64,000 nucleotides of DNA from Actinacidiphila acididurans. Lineage in GTDB: Bacteria > Actinomycetota > Actinomycetes > Streptomycetales > Streptomycetaceae. The stretch's first letter is position 1. Each line of letters begins with the position of its first letter. The position numbers and the translations under genes are program-made. Positions 17,899 to 26,471 of the stretch are shown in pieces. The notes beneath the pieces were generated by a model. The model did not search any database. It had not been told where the DNA came from and saw nothing but the letters and a program-made list of their open reading frames with translations. The stretch spans positions 310,001 to 374,000 of the forward strand of contig NZ_JADKYB010000008.1 in NCBI RefSeq assembly GCF_016918855.1. The letters are read 5' to 3'.

Positions 17899-18963
17899 AT
17901 GTCCCAGACCGCGCAGAGCACAGGACCGCGCCGGGCGCCCACGATGACGGATGTCGCGCAGCGGGCGGGGGTGTCGCACCAGACCGTGTCGCGGGTGCTC
18001 AGCAATCACCCGAACGTGCGGGACTCGACGCGGGCCGAGGTGCTCCGGGCCATAGAAGAGCTGGGGTACCGGCGCAATTCCTCGGCCCGGGCGCTGGTGA
18101 CCAGGCGCACCCTGACGCTGGGCGTGGTGGCGTGCAATCCGACGCTCTTCGGCCCGGCCAGCACCCTGTTCGGGCTGGAGGAGGCCGCCCGCGGCGAGGG
18201 CTATCTGGTCTCGGCGGTGACCCTGCGCCAGTTCACTCCCAAGGCGCTGGAGGAGGCCATCGACCACCTCAGCAACTGGGGAGTCGAAGGCATCGTCGTG
18301 ATCGTCCCGCACCGCGCGGCCGTCGCCGCGCTGGCCGAACTGCGGCTGCCCTTCCCGGTCGTCACGGTCGAGGGCGGCCACTCCCTGCCCATACCCGGCG
18401 TGTCCGTCGACCAGGAACTGGGCGGCCGCCTCGTCACGGACCACCTGCTGGCCGCCGGCCACAGCACCGTATGGCATGTCGCCGGGCCCGGGGACTGGCT
18501 GGAGGCGGGCGCGCGGGTTGCCGGGTGGCGGGCAGCGCTGGAGGAGGCGGGCGCGGAGGTGCCCGAGCCGCTGGTGGGGGACTGGACGCCGCTGTCGGGC
18601 TACCGGGCCGGGCAGGAACTGGCCGGACGGGCCACCGCAGGCCGGGCACGCGGTCGCGGGCCGGAGGTCAGCGCGGTGTTCGTCGCCAACGACCAGATGG
18701 CCCTCGGCGTGATGCGGGCGCTGCGCGAGGCCGGCCTGTCGGTGCCGGGCCGAGTGGCCGTGGCCGGCTTCGACGACATACCGGAGTCCGAATTCTTCGC
18801 GCCCCCGCTGACCACCGTCCGCCAGGACTTCGCGGCCGTCGGCCAGGCCAGCATCCGCCTCCTGGTCAGCCGCCTGGAAGCGGCCACCGCCCAGGCCGGC
18901 GACGACGAGCGCGTCGTCATCGAGCCCCGGCTGATCGTCCGCGGCAGCACCACCTCATTGTGA
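17899..18963 (+). CDS. LacI-family transcriptional regulator of the arabinose genes
   Basis: This 354-residue protein has an N-terminal LacI HTH (MTDVAQRAGVSHQTVSRVLS, about residues 15-34) with hinge RNSSARAL, followed by a periplasmic-binding-like effector domain (about 70-350) with TLTLGVVAC, VSVDQELGGRL, FVANDQMALG and VAVAGFDDIPES. L-arabinose or a derivative is the expected inducer. I choose ATG at 17899, which has GGAGAG upstream; the open frame reaches back to 17845, but that TTG is the promoter -35. Five copies of one LacI-type operator lie in front of this gene, araD and the transporter gene, so it is autoregulated and controls the locus. It serves the role of AraR, but with a LacI rather than GntR DNA-binding domain. 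Confidence 0.93.
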   Translation: MSQTAQSTGPRRAPTMTDVAQRAGVSHQTVSRVLSNHPNVRDSTRAEVLRAIEELGYRRNSSARALVTRRTLTLGVVACNPTLFGPASTLFGLEEAARGEGYLVSAVTLRQFTPKALEEAIDHLSNWGVEGIVVIVPHRAAVAALAELRLPFPVVTVEGGHSLPIPGVSVDQELGGRLVTDHLLAAGHSTVWHVAGPGDWLEAGARVAGWRAALEEAGAEVPEPLVGDWTPLSGYRAGQELAGRATAGRARGRGPEVSAVFVANDQMALGVMRALREAGLSVPGRVAVAGFDDIPESEFFAPPLTTVRQDFAAVGQASIRLLVSRLEAATAQAGDDERVVIEPRLIVRGSTTSL

Positions 18964-19069
18964 CCAGCCCATCGCGGCCGCCCCATCGTGACCATCGCAC
19001 CGTGACCCGCCCGGGCGTCGCCGCCGTACCGGAGCCGACCGGCCCCTTCCCCCACGACTGGAGACGTTC

Positions 19070-20746
19070 ATGACGACCGATCGCCCCGCCGCCCAGGCCG
19101 GCGGCCCCGCCGTCACCGTCGGCATCGACTTCGGCACGCTGTCCGGGCGCGCCCTGGTCGTGGCGGTCGACGACGGCCGGGAGCTGGGCAGCGCCGTGCA
19201 CGAGTACGCGCACGGTGTGGTGGACTCCGCGCTGCCCGGCGGCGGTGCGGTCCTGCCGCCGGACTGGGCGCTGCAGATCCCGCAGGACTGGCGGGACGTC
19301 CTGCGGTTCGCGGTGCCGCGCGCTCTTCAGGCCGCCGGGGTACGGCCGGAGCAAGTGGTGGGCGTCGCCACCGACTTCACCGCCTGCACCGTGCTGCCGG
19401 CCACCTGGGACGGCACGCCGCTGTGCGAACTGCCCGGGTACGAGGGCCGGCCGCACGCGTTTCCCAAGCTCTGGCGCCACCACGCGGCCCAGCCCGAGGC
19501 TGACCTGATCGTGGCCCGGGCCGAGGAGTCCGGGCAGCCGTGGCTGGCCCGCTACGGCGGGAAGATCTCCAGCGAGTGGCAGTACGCCAAGGCGCTCCAG
19601 GTCCTGCACGAGGACCCGGAGATCTACGCCGCCGCCGACCGCTGGATCGAGGCCGCCGACTGGATCGTCTGGCAGCTCACCGGCGAGGAGAACCGCAACC
19701 TGTGCACGGCCGGCTACAAGGGCATCCACCAGGACGGCGGTTACCCGGACGAGGCGTTCCTGGCCTCTCTGCACCCGGACTTCGCCGGCTTCACCGCCAA
19801 GCTGGAGCACCCGCTGTCCCAACTGGGCACCCCCGCCGGCAAGCTCACCGCCGAGGCGGCCGAACTGACCGGCCTGCGCGAGGGTACGGCCGTCGCGGTG
19901 GGCAACGTCGACGCCCACGTCACCAGCGCCGCCGCCCAGGCCCTGGACCCCGGCCACATGCTGGCCATCATGGGCACCTCGACCTGCCACATCATGAACG
20001 GCGGCGTGCTGGCCGACGTGCCGGGCATGTGCGGCGTGGTGCGGGACGGGGTGGTGCCGGGCATGTGGGGGTACGAGGCCGGGCAGAGCGGTGTCGGCGA
20101 CATCTTCGCGTGGGCGGTACGGACCGCGGCGCCGTACGAATACGCCGCCGAGGCGCGCCGCCGCGGCGTCTCGGTGCACGAACTGCTCACCGAGAAGGCC
20201 GCCGCCCAGCCGGTCGGCGGGCACGGGCTGATCGCCCTGGACTGGCACAGCGGCAACCGGTCGGTGCTGGTCGACCACCACCTGTCCGGCCTGGTCGTGG
20301 GCCTGACGCTGGACACCCGGCCGGAGGACATCTACCGCGCGCTGATCGAGGCCACCGCCTTCGGCACCCGGGTCGTCGTGGAGGCGTTCGGGCAGGCCGG
20401 GGTGCCGGTCACCGACTTCACCGCGGCCGGCGGACTGCTGAAGAACCGCTTCCTGATGCAGACGTACGCCGACGTGCTGAACCGGCCGGTGCACGTGCTC
20501 GCCTCCGAGCAGGGCCCGGCGCTGGGCGCGGCGATCCACGCGGCGGTGGCCGCCGGCGCGTACCCGGACATCCGGACCGCCTCGGCCGCGATGGGCCGCC
20601 TGAACCGCCACGCGTACACCCCCGACCCGGCGCGCGCGGCCGCGTACGACCGCCTCTACGCCGAATACCTGGCGCTGCACGACCACTTCGGCCGCGGCGG
20701 CAGCGACGTCATGCACCGCCTCCGAGCCCTGCGCAACCAGTCCTGA
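19070..20746 (+). CDS. araB: L-ribulokinase
   Basis: This FGGY-family kinase of 558 residues phosphorylates L-ribulose to L-ribulose-5-phosphate with ATP, step two of arabinose breakdown. It shows VGIDFGTLSGRALVV (phosphate loop, about 16-30), VATDFTACTVLP, SSEWQYAKALQVL, the AraB-typical TGEENRNLCTAGYKG, IMGTSTCHIM, GYEAGQSGVGDIFAW and AAGGLLKNRFLMQ. The length matches bacterial AraB. ATG at 19070 has GGAG seven bases upstream. It lies 106 bases behind the LacI-type regulator on the same strand with no operator between, so the two are probably co-transcribed. A separate operator pair precedes araD. Confidence 0.96.
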   Translation: MTTDRPAAQAGGPAVTVGIDFGTLSGRALVVAVDDGRELGSAVHEYAHGVVDSALPGGGAVLPPDWALQIPQDWRDVLRFAVPRALQAAGVRPEQVVGVATDFTACTVLPATWDGTPLCELPGYEGRPHAFPKLWRHHAAQPEADLIVARAEESGQPWLARYGGKISSEWQYAKALQVLHEDPEIYAAADRWIEAADWIVWQLTGEENRNLCTAGYKGIHQDGGYPDEAFLASLHPDFAGFTAKLEHPLSQLGTPAGKLTAEAAELTGLREGTAVAVGNVDAHVTSAAAQALDPGHMLAIMGTSTCHIMNGGVLADVPGMCGVVRDGVVPGMWGYEAGQSGVGDIFAWAVRTAAPYEYAAEARRRGVSVHELLTEKAAAQPVGGHGLIALDWHSGNRSVLVDHHLSGLVVGLTLDTRPEDIYRALIEATAFGTRVVVEAFGQAGVPVTDFTAAGGLLKNRFLMQTYADVLNRPVHVLASEQGPALGAAIHAAVAAGAYPDIRTASAAMGRLNRHAYTPDPARAAAYDRLYAEYLALHDHFGRGGSDVMHRLRALRNQS

Positions 20747-20824
20747 ACCCGCCTCCGCCCGACGCCACGAAGCCACGAACCCACCTCAGCCGATCGTCGC
20801 CGCCTCCTCTTCCAGCCCCTCACG

Positions 20825-20838
20825 TGTTAACGCTCACT
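20825..20838 (+). promoter_or_regulatory. Arabinose operator O2
   Basis: TGTTAACGCTCACT, on its reverse strand AGTGAGCGTTAACA, two changes from the O1 sequence. Its centre is 21 bases (two helical turns) from O3, so two repressors could bind the same DNA face in front of araD. Confidence 0.65.
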
Positions 20839-20845
20839 CCGGTGG

Positions 20846-20859
20846 TGTGAGCGCTCACC
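20846..20859 (+). promoter_or_regulatory. Arabinose operator O3
   Basis: TGTGAGCGCTCACC contains the perfect palindrome GTGAGCGCTCAC and lies 22 bases upstream of the araD start. Confidence 0.75.
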
Positions 20860-20880
20860 CACAATCGAGGTCCGCCTTCC

Positions 20881-21597
20881 ATGAATAGCAACCCACCGCC
20901 GCCGACCGCCGAGGAAGCGGTCGCGTCGCTTCGGCAGCAGGTCAGCGGCCTGCATCAGGAGCTCGTCCGGTACAACCTCGTGGTCTGGACGGCCGGAAAC
21001 GTGTCCGGCCGGGTGCCCGGCCACGACCTGTTCGTGATCAAGCCGAGCGGGGTGGACTACGCACACCTGACCCCGGACAGCATGATCGTCTGCGACCTCG
21101 ACGGCAGGGTGGTCGAGGGGGACCTGTCGCCCTCCTCCGACACCGCCGCGCACGCCTACGTCTACCGCAACCTGCCCGAGGTCGGCGGGGTGGTGCACAC
21201 CCACTCCACCTACGCCAGCGCGTGGGCGGCCCGCGGCGAGCCGGTGCCGTGCGTCCTGACCGCCATGGCCGACGAGTTCGGCGCGGAGATACCCGTCGGC
21301 CCGTTCGCGCTGATCGGCGACGACTCGATCGGCCGCGGCATCGTCGACACCCTCAAGGGCCACCGCTCGCCCGCCGTGCTGATGCGCAGCCACGGCGTGT
21401 TCACCATCGGCAAGGACGCCCGCGCCGCGGTCAAGGCGGCGGTGATGTGCGAGGACGTGGCCCGTACGGTGCACATCTCCCGGCAGCTCGGCGACCCGCT
21501 GCCGATCTCCCGCGCCGACGTCGACCGCCTCTACGACCGCTATCAGAACGTCTACGGCCAGCCCGCACCATCGACCGACCCAGGAGCCCGCTCATGA
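20881..21597 (+). CDS. araD: L-ribulose-5-phosphate 4-epimerase
   Basis: This class II aldolase/epimerase-fold enzyme of 238 residues converts L-ribulose-5-phosphate to D-xylulose-5-phosphate through a zinc-stabilised retro-aldol step. Visible features are [11 protein letters not shown] and IKPSGVDY (phosphate contact), zinc-ligand histidines in [16 protein letters not shown] and [10 protein letters not shown], and the C-terminal Tyr/Arg stretch. The length (about 230) fits AraD. ATG at 20881 lies just behind two operators. The stop overlaps the araA start (ATGA), so translation is coupled. Confidence 0.95.
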   Translation: MNSNPPPPTAEEAVASLRQQVSGLHQELVRYNLVVWTAGNVSGRVPGHDLFVIKPSGVDYAHLTPDSMIVCDLDGRVVEGDLSPSSDTAAHAYVYRNLPEVGGVVHTHSTYASAWAARGEPVPCVLTAMADEFGAEIPVGPFALIGDDSIGRGIVDTLKGHRSPAVLMRSHGVFTIGKDARAAVKAAVMCEDVARTVHISRQLGDPLPISRADVDRLYDRYQNVYGQPAPSTDPGARS

Positions 21598-23099
21598 CAC
21601 GGACCGACGCGCACGAGGTGTGGTTCCTCACCGGCAGCCAGGGCCTGTACGGCGAGGACACCCTGCGCCAGGTCGCCGCGCAGTCCCGCGCCATAGCCGA
21701 CCGGATCGCCGGGTCGCCGCAGGTCCCGGTGCGGGTGGTGTGGAAGCCCGTCCTCACCGACTCCGCCGCGATCACCGGCCTGGTCCTGTCGGCCAACGCG
21801 GACCCGGCCTGTGTCGGCCTGATCGCCTGGATGCACACCTTCTCCCCGGCCAAGATGTGGATCGCCGGACTGGACCTGCTGCGCAAGCCCCTGCTGCACC
21901 TGCACACCCAGGCCAACACCGAACTGCCGTGGGCCACCATCGACATGGACTTCATGAACCTCAACCAGGCCGCCCACGGCGACCGCGAGTTCGGGTACAT
22001 CCAGTCCAGGATCGGCGTCCCCCGCAAGACCGTCGCCGGGCACGTCTCCGACCCCGCGGTGGCCTCCCGTATCCACGCCTGGATGCGCGCCGCGCTCGGC
22101 CGCCAGGCGCTGCGCTCGCTGAAACTGGCCCGGTTCGGCGACAATATGCGCGATGTCGCCGTCACCGAGGGCGACAAGGTCGAGGCGCAGTTGCGCTTCG
22201 GGGTGTCGGTCAACACCTACGGCGTCAACGACCTGGTCACGGTGGTGGACGCGATCGACGACGCGGCCGTGAGCGAGTTGGTCAAGGACTACGCGAGCGC
22301 CTACCGGCTGGCGCCCGAACTGGCCGTCGGCGGTGAGCGGCACGAGTCGCTGCGCTACGCCGCCCGGATCGAACTGGGGCTGCGGGCCTTCCTGACCGAC
22401 GGCGGATTCGGCGCCTTCACCACCAACTTCGAGGACCTGGGGGGCCTGCGGCAACTGCCGGGCCTGGCCGTGCAGCGCCTGATGGCCGACGGTTACGGAT
22501 TCGGCGGCGAAGGCGACTGGAAGACCTCGGTGCTGCTGCACACGCTCAAGACCATGGGCGCGGGCCTGCCCGGCGGCTCCTCCTTCATGGAGGACTACAC
22601 CTACCACCTGGTGCCCGGCAACGAACTGATCCTGGGCGCCCACATGCTGGAGGTCTGCCCCAGCATCGCCGCGGACGTGCCCTCCTGCGAGATCCATCCG
22701 CTGGGCATCGGCGGCCGGGAGGACCCGGTCCGCCTGGTCTTCGACGCGGCGCCGGGGCCCGCCGTCGTGGTGGGCCTGGCCGACATGGGCGACCGCTTCC
22801 GCCTGGTCGCCAACCGGATCGAGGTGGTGCCGCCGGTCGAACCGCTGCCGAAGCTGCCCGTGGCGCGCGCGGTGTGGCGGCCCGCCCCCGACCTGCGCAC
22901 CTCCACCGAGGCATGGCTGACCGCCGGCGGCCCGCACCACACGGTCCTGTCCAGCGCGGTCGGCACCGAGGAACTCGGCGACCTCGCCGACATGCTCGGC
23001 ACCGAACTCCTGCTGATCGACGCCGGCACCACCCTGCGCCAGTTCACCCAGGAGATCCGCTGGAACCAGGCCTACTACCGCCTGGCCGGCGGCCTGTAG
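21594..23099 (+). CDS. araA: L-arabinose isomerase
   Basis: This 501-residue enzyme converts L-arabinose to L-ribulose, the first catabolic step. The manganese ligands fall at the classical positions: E306 (GGEGDWKT), E333 (SFMEDYTYH), H350 (ILGAHMLE) and a His at 448/449 (GGPHHTV), numbered from ATG 21594 and matching E. coli AraA. Other blocks are [41 protein letters not shown] and [18 protein letters not shown]. It overlaps araD by four bases and is followed by a strong hairpin terminator, closing the araDA operon. Confidence 0.97.
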   Translation: MTRTDAHEVWFLTGSQGLYGEDTLRQVAAQSRAIADRIAGSPQVPVRVVWKPVLTDSAAITGLVLSANADPACVGLIAWMHTFSPAKMWIAGLDLLRKPLLHLHTQANTELPWATIDMDFMNLNQAAHGDREFGYIQSRIGVPRKTVAGHVSDPAVASRIHAWMRAALGRQALRSLKLARFGDNMRDVAVTEGDKVEAQLRFGVSVNTYGVNDLVTVVDAIDDAAVSELVKDYASAYRLAPELAVGGERHESLRYAARIELGLRAFLTDGGFGAFTTNFEDLGGLRQLPGLAVQRLMADGYGFGGEGDWKTSVLLHTLKTMGAGLPGGSSFMEDYTYHLVPGNELILGAHMLEVCPSIAADVPSCEIHPLGIGGREDPVRLVFDAAPGPAVVVGLADMGDRFRLVANRIEVVPPVEPLPKLPVARAVWRPAPDLRTSTEAWLTAGGPHHTVLSSAVGTEELGDLADMLGTELLLIDAGTTLRQFTQEIRWNQAYYRLAGGL

Positions 23100-23119
23100 C
23101 CGTCGCCGGCCCCGAAGAC

Positions 23120-23165
23120 CTCCGCCGGACGGAGCGCACACCCTGACGCGCCCCGTCCGGCGGAG
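23120..23165 (+). terminator. Terminator after araA
   Basis: CTCCGCCGGACGG (23120-23132) pairs perfectly with CCGTCCGGCGGAG (23153-23165) across a 20-base loop, 20 bases after the araA stop. It lacks a T-run, as is common in Streptomyces. Confidence 0.75.
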
Positions 23166-23195
23166 CCATGCCGTCGCGCCGAAGTCCGTTGTGCC

Positions 23196-23295
23196 CGGCG
23201 GCCGTACGCCCGCACCTCCCCGACGGCCCTGCGCCCGCACCTCCCCGGCGGCCGTACGCCCGCACCTTCGGCGGCCGTGCGCCCGTACGCCCGCC
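23196..23295. repeat. Four imperfect 25-base tandem repeats
   Basis: Units of the form CGGCGGCCGTACGCCCGCAC plus CTCCC repeat about every 25 bases, at 23196, 23221, 23246 and 23269, with small changes. There is no spacer diversity, so this is not a CRISPR. They lie between the araA terminator and the transporter promoter. Confidence 0.7.
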
Positions 23296-23355
23296 GCACC
23301 CCCACGACGCGCGTGAACGCCGCTTGTTCGGCCCGTTTTTCTTCCGCGTAACACC

Positions 23356-23384
23356 TTGACGCCAGCCCCGTGAACGCTAACAAT
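23356..23384 (+). promoter_or_regulatory. Upstream promoter of the arabinose transporter operon with operator O4
   Basis: TTGACG (23356-23361), a 16-base spacer, then TAACAAT (23378-23384). Operator CGTGAACGCTAACA (23369-23382) overlaps the -10 exactly as in the regulator's own promoter. It lies more than 300 bases upstream of the gene. Confidence 0.6.
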
Positions 23385-23649
23385 CTCTGCCAAGTGACGG
23401 AGCGCCAGGCAGCCTCGGGACCGCTTCCGGGGGCTCCGGAGCCGACGCCGCCGCGGGGCCGGCCCCGTTCCGGTCCCACCGGCGGAGGGAAGCGGCGGTA
23501 CGGCGAACGGAAGACGTCAGGCACGGCCAGGGTCGCGCGGCCGCCGCAGTGCGGTGCGCGCGCCCGGGCGCACGGCCCGGCCCGTTGGGGCCGGGGGTAC
23601 CCCCAGGCGGAGCTCTGGGGGACGTGGGGAAGAGTTCTGGTCCTCAATG
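23385..23649. other. Long leader between duplicated operators
   Basis: These 265 bases follow the upstream promoter and hold no convincing gene. They include the palindrome GGGGGTACCCCC (23593-23604) and the overlapping hairpin CCCCAG-N8-CTGGGG (23601-23620), a type of element scattered between Streptomyces genes that may attenuate transcription. Confidence 0.45.
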
Positions 23650-23663
23650 TGTGAGCGCTAACA
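23650..23663 (+). promoter_or_regulatory. Arabinose operator O5
   Basis: TGTGAGCGCTAACA, identical to O1. It lies 37 bases upstream of the preferred start of the sugar-binding lipoprotein and 281 bases downstream of O4, a spacing compatible with looping. Confidence 0.8.
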
Positions 23664-23700
23664 GCAGGCCGTGAGGCCCCTTCTGAACAGGACAATGATC

Positions 23701-24861
23701 ATGCGTGATGTGCGGTCCGGTAGCCGGAGGTATGGACGCTGGGGTGCCGCCGCGATGGTGGTGGCCGTGGTCGCCACCGCGGGTGCGTGCAGCAAGAGCG
23801 GAGCGGGCGGTTCGTCCTCGTCCTCGAACAGCACCGGGAATGTGTCGAGCAGTTCGGCCGCGCCGGCGATCAAGGGTGACATCACCTTCAACGACACGAA
23901 CCTCGCGAAGCTGGACGCGGCCCTGAAGTCGGCGCTGGCGGGCAAGGACCTGTCGAAGCTGCACGAGGCGATGGTGGTCAACGTCGCGGTGGACTACTGG
24001 AACGCCGGCAAGATCGGCTTCACCAAGGGACTGGCCGACCTCGGCGTCAAGGGCACCTACCAGGCCCCGGCCAACGGCCGCCTGGACCAGCAGCTGTCCA
24101 TCATCCAGACGCTGCGCGGCCAGGGCATCACCGGCATGAGCGTCTCGGCCATCGACCCGACCGCCATCAAGGCCCCCATCGCCTCGGCGAACAGCGCCGG
24201 CATTCCGGTGCTGGCCATCGACTCGCCGCTGCCGAAGGAGGACGGTGCCGCCCTGTACCTGGGCACCCCCAACTACGAGGCCGGGCAGAAGGCCGGCGAG
24301 GCGATGAAGCAGGCGCTCGGCGGCAAGGGCCAGGTCGTCGTCCTGGTCGGCTCGCTGACCACGTCCAACGCGGTCGAGCGCATCCAGGGCTTCGAGGACG
24401 CGCTCAAGGGCTCGGACGTCAAGGTCGTGCAGAAGCTGTCCGACGGCATGGATGCCTCCAAGGCCCTGTCCAACGCGCAGACCGTGATCCAGACCAACCA
24501 GAACGTCAACGGCCTGTACGGGGTCTACTCCTACGACGGCCCCTCGGCAGCTCAGGCGGTCCAGGCCGCCGGCAAGTCCGGCAGGGTCAAGGTCATCTCG
24601 GACGACAGCGACCCGCAGACGCTGAAGTTCATCAAGTCCGGCGCCATCCAGGCCACCGTGCTCCAGCAGCCGTACCAGCAGGGCTACACCGGCGCCTACC
24701 TGCTCGCGGCGCTGAAGGTGCTCGGCAAGGACGCGACGCTGAACATCGTCAAGCCGTACCTGGAGAGCGACGGCAGCACGCTCAGCTCCGGCGTCGGCCT
24801 GGTCACCCAGGACAACCTGTCCGACTACCAGGCCAAGCTGACGCAGATGGGCCTGGGCTGA
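23701..24861 (+). CDS. Sugar ABC transporter substrate-binding lipoprotein (arabinose-type)
   Basis: This lipoprotein (386 residues from ATG 23701) binds sugar outside the membrane for the transporter encoded next to it. The N-terminus has basic residues, a hydrophobic stretch and a lipobox ending TAGAC with the acylated Cys at residue 30, then a Ser/Gly linker. The mature part is a periplasmic-binding type 1 fold: VDYWNAGKIGFTKGLADLGV, ISAIDPTAI-like sequence, GIPVLAIDSP, YLGTPNYEAGQKAGEAMKQ, VVVLVGSLTTSNAVERIQGF and GLYGVYSYDGPSAAQ. The open frame extends to 23671, but AGGA eight bases before 23701 supports the later ATG. The stop overlaps the ATPase start by one base. Given its operators and neighbours the ligand is probably L-arabinose. 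Confidence 0.92.
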   Translation: MRDVRSGSRRYGRWGAAAMVVAVVATAGACSKSGAGGSSSSSNSTGNVSSSSAAPAIKGDITFNDTNLAKLDAALKSALAGKDLSKLHEAMVVNVAVDYWNAGKIGFTKGLADLGVKGTYQAPANGRLDQQLSIIQTLRGQGITGMSVSAIDPTAIKAPIASANSAGIPVLAIDSPLPKEDGAALYLGTPNYEAGQKAGEAMKQALGGKGQVVVLVGSLTTSNAVERIQGFEDALKGSDVKVVQKLSDGMDASKALSNAQTVIQTNQNVNGLYGVYSYDGPSAAQAVQAAGKSGRVKVISDDSDPQTLKFIKSGAIQATVLQQPYQQGYTGAYLLAALKVLGKDATLNIVKPYLESDGSTLSSGVGLVTQDNLSDYQAKLTQMGLG

Positions 24862-26471
24862 TGCCCGGTCCGGTGAATGCCGCCCCCGGCACCGGAACCG
24901 CCCCCGACCCCGGGACCGGCGCCGACACGGCCGTCCGGCTGCGCGAGGTCTCCAAGTCCTACGGCCCGGTGAAGGTGCTGGACATCCCGCGGCTGGACCT
25001 GGCCCGCGGTCAGATCGTCGCGGTGGTGGGGGAGAACGGCGCCGGCAAGTCCACCCTGATGGGTGTGCTGTCCGGCACCGTGACCCCCACCACCGGCACG
25101 ATCGAGATCGCCGGCGAGCCGTTGCAGGCCGGGCGCCCGGACCACTCCCGGGAGCTCGGCGTGGCGCTGGTGGCCCAGGAGTTCCCGCTGGTGGGCCAGT
25201 TGAGCGTGGCGGAGAACCTGCTGCTGGGCCGCCGCCCGGCGCGCGCCGCCGGTGCCGGGCCGGCCGGCCGGGTGGTCTTCGACCGGGCCGGCACCCGCGC
25301 CGAGGCGCGGGCGCTGCTGGCCGAGGTCGGCGTGAAGGGCGTGGACGTGGACCGGCCGGTGGAGCGCTTCCCGGTGCCGGTCCGCCAGATGATCGAGATC
25401 GCCAAGGCGTGGGGCCACCGCCCGGTGGTGCTCATCCTGGACGAGCCGACCTCCTCGCTCGGCCCGGTCGAGGCCGAACGGGTGCTGGACCTGGCCCGGG
25501 CGCACGCCGCGGCCGGGGGAGCGGTGCTGTTCATCGGCCACCGGCTGGACGAGGTGCAGGCGATCGCCGACCGGGTGATCGTCCTGCGCAGCGGCCGGCT
25601 GGTCGCGGACCTGACCCCGGCCGAGGCCACCGAGGAGCGGATGATCCGCGAGATGGTCGGCGCCGAACTGGCCCGCGCCGACCTGGCCCCGCCCCCCTCG
25701 GTCGAGCGGGCCACCACCTTGAGCGTGCGCGGCCTGACCGCGGACGGCCTGGGCCCGGTCGACCTCGACGTCAAGGCGGGGGAGATCGTCGGGGTGGCCG
25801 GGCTGATGGGCTCCGGCCGCAGTCGGCTGCTGCACACCGTGATGGGCGCCCAGCCGCGCACCGGCGGCACCGTGACGTTCGGCGGCCGCGACTTCCGGCC
25901 CCGCCATCCGGCCGACGCCGTCGAGGCCGGGATCGGCATGGTGCCCGAGGACCGCAAGGTCCAGTCGCTGCTGCCGGCGCACTCGGTGCGGTGGAACGTC
26001 ACGCTGACGACGCTGCGCCGGATCAGCCGCCGCGGTGTGCTGCGGCCCAGGACCGACAAGGAGCACAGCGCCCGGATCGTCAAGGACCTCGGGGTGCGCC
26101 TGCACAGCCAGGAGCAGCCGATCGGCTCACTGTCCGGCGGCAATCAGCAGAAGGCGGTCTTCGGCCGCTGGCTGGCCGCCGAACCCGAGCTGCTGCTGCT
26201 CGACGAGCCCACCCGCGGGGTCGACGTCGGCGCCAAGGCCGAGATCTACGGCCTCATCGACGCGGCGGCCGAACGCGGCCTGGCCGTCCTGGTGGCCTCC
26301 TCCGAACTGGAGGAGCTGCTGTGGATCTGCCACCGCATCGTGGTGATGGCCCACGGCCGGGTCGTGGCCGACATCCCCCGGGCCGGGTTCGGCAAGGAAG
26401 TGATCATGACCGCGGCGGCCGGGACGCAACTGCCGCCCGCCACCGGCCAGCAGGGGAAGGCAGACGCATGA
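24861..26471 (+). CDS. Sugar ABC transporter ATPase (two ABC domains, AraG/XylG type)
   Basis: This 536-residue protein has tandem ABC domains. Domain one has Walker A GENGAGKST, Q-loop VAQEFPLVG and Walker B VLILDEPTSSL. Domain two has a degenerate Walker A (GLMGSGRSR), the signature LSGGNQQKAVFGRWL and Walker B LLLDEPTRGVDVG. Loss of a canonical second Walker A is normal in the AraG/RbsA/MglA group. Domain one lacks a standard LSGGQ, reading VERFPVPVRQMIEIAKAW instead, also seen in this group. It powers uptake with the neighbouring permease and lipoprotein. ATG at 24861 overlaps the preceding stop (TGATG), and its own stop overlaps the permease start. Confidence 0.94.
   Translation: MPGPVNAAPGTGTAPDPGTGADTAVRLREVSKSYGPVKVLDIPRLDLARGQIVAVVGENGAGKSTLMGVLSGTVTPTTGTIEIAGEPLQAGRPDHSRELGVALVAQEFPLVGQLSVAENLLLGRRPARAAGAGPAGRVVFDRAGTRAEARALLAEVGVKGVDVDRPVERFPVPVRQMIEIAKAWGHRPVVLILDEPTSSLGPVEAERVLDLARAHAAAGGAVLFIGHRLDEVQAIADRVIVLRSGRLVADLTPAEATEERMIREMVGAELARADLAPPPSVERATTLSVRGLTADGLGPVDLDVKAGEIVGVAGLMGSGRSRLLHTVMGAQPRTGGTVTFGGRDFRPRHPADAVEAGIGMVPEDRKVQSLLPAHSVRWNVTLTTLRRISRRGVLRPRTDKEHSARIVKDLGVRLHSQEQPIGSLSGGNQQKAVFGRWLAAEPELLLLDEPTRGVDVGAKAEIYGLIDAAAERGLAVLVASSELEELLWICHRIVVMAHGRVVADIPRAGFGKEVIMTAAAGTQLPPATGQQGKADA

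Noticed and set aside
23196..23295. Short CRISPR-like array
   Set aside because: Units are adjacent 25-base tandem copies without variable spacers, and no cas genes are present.
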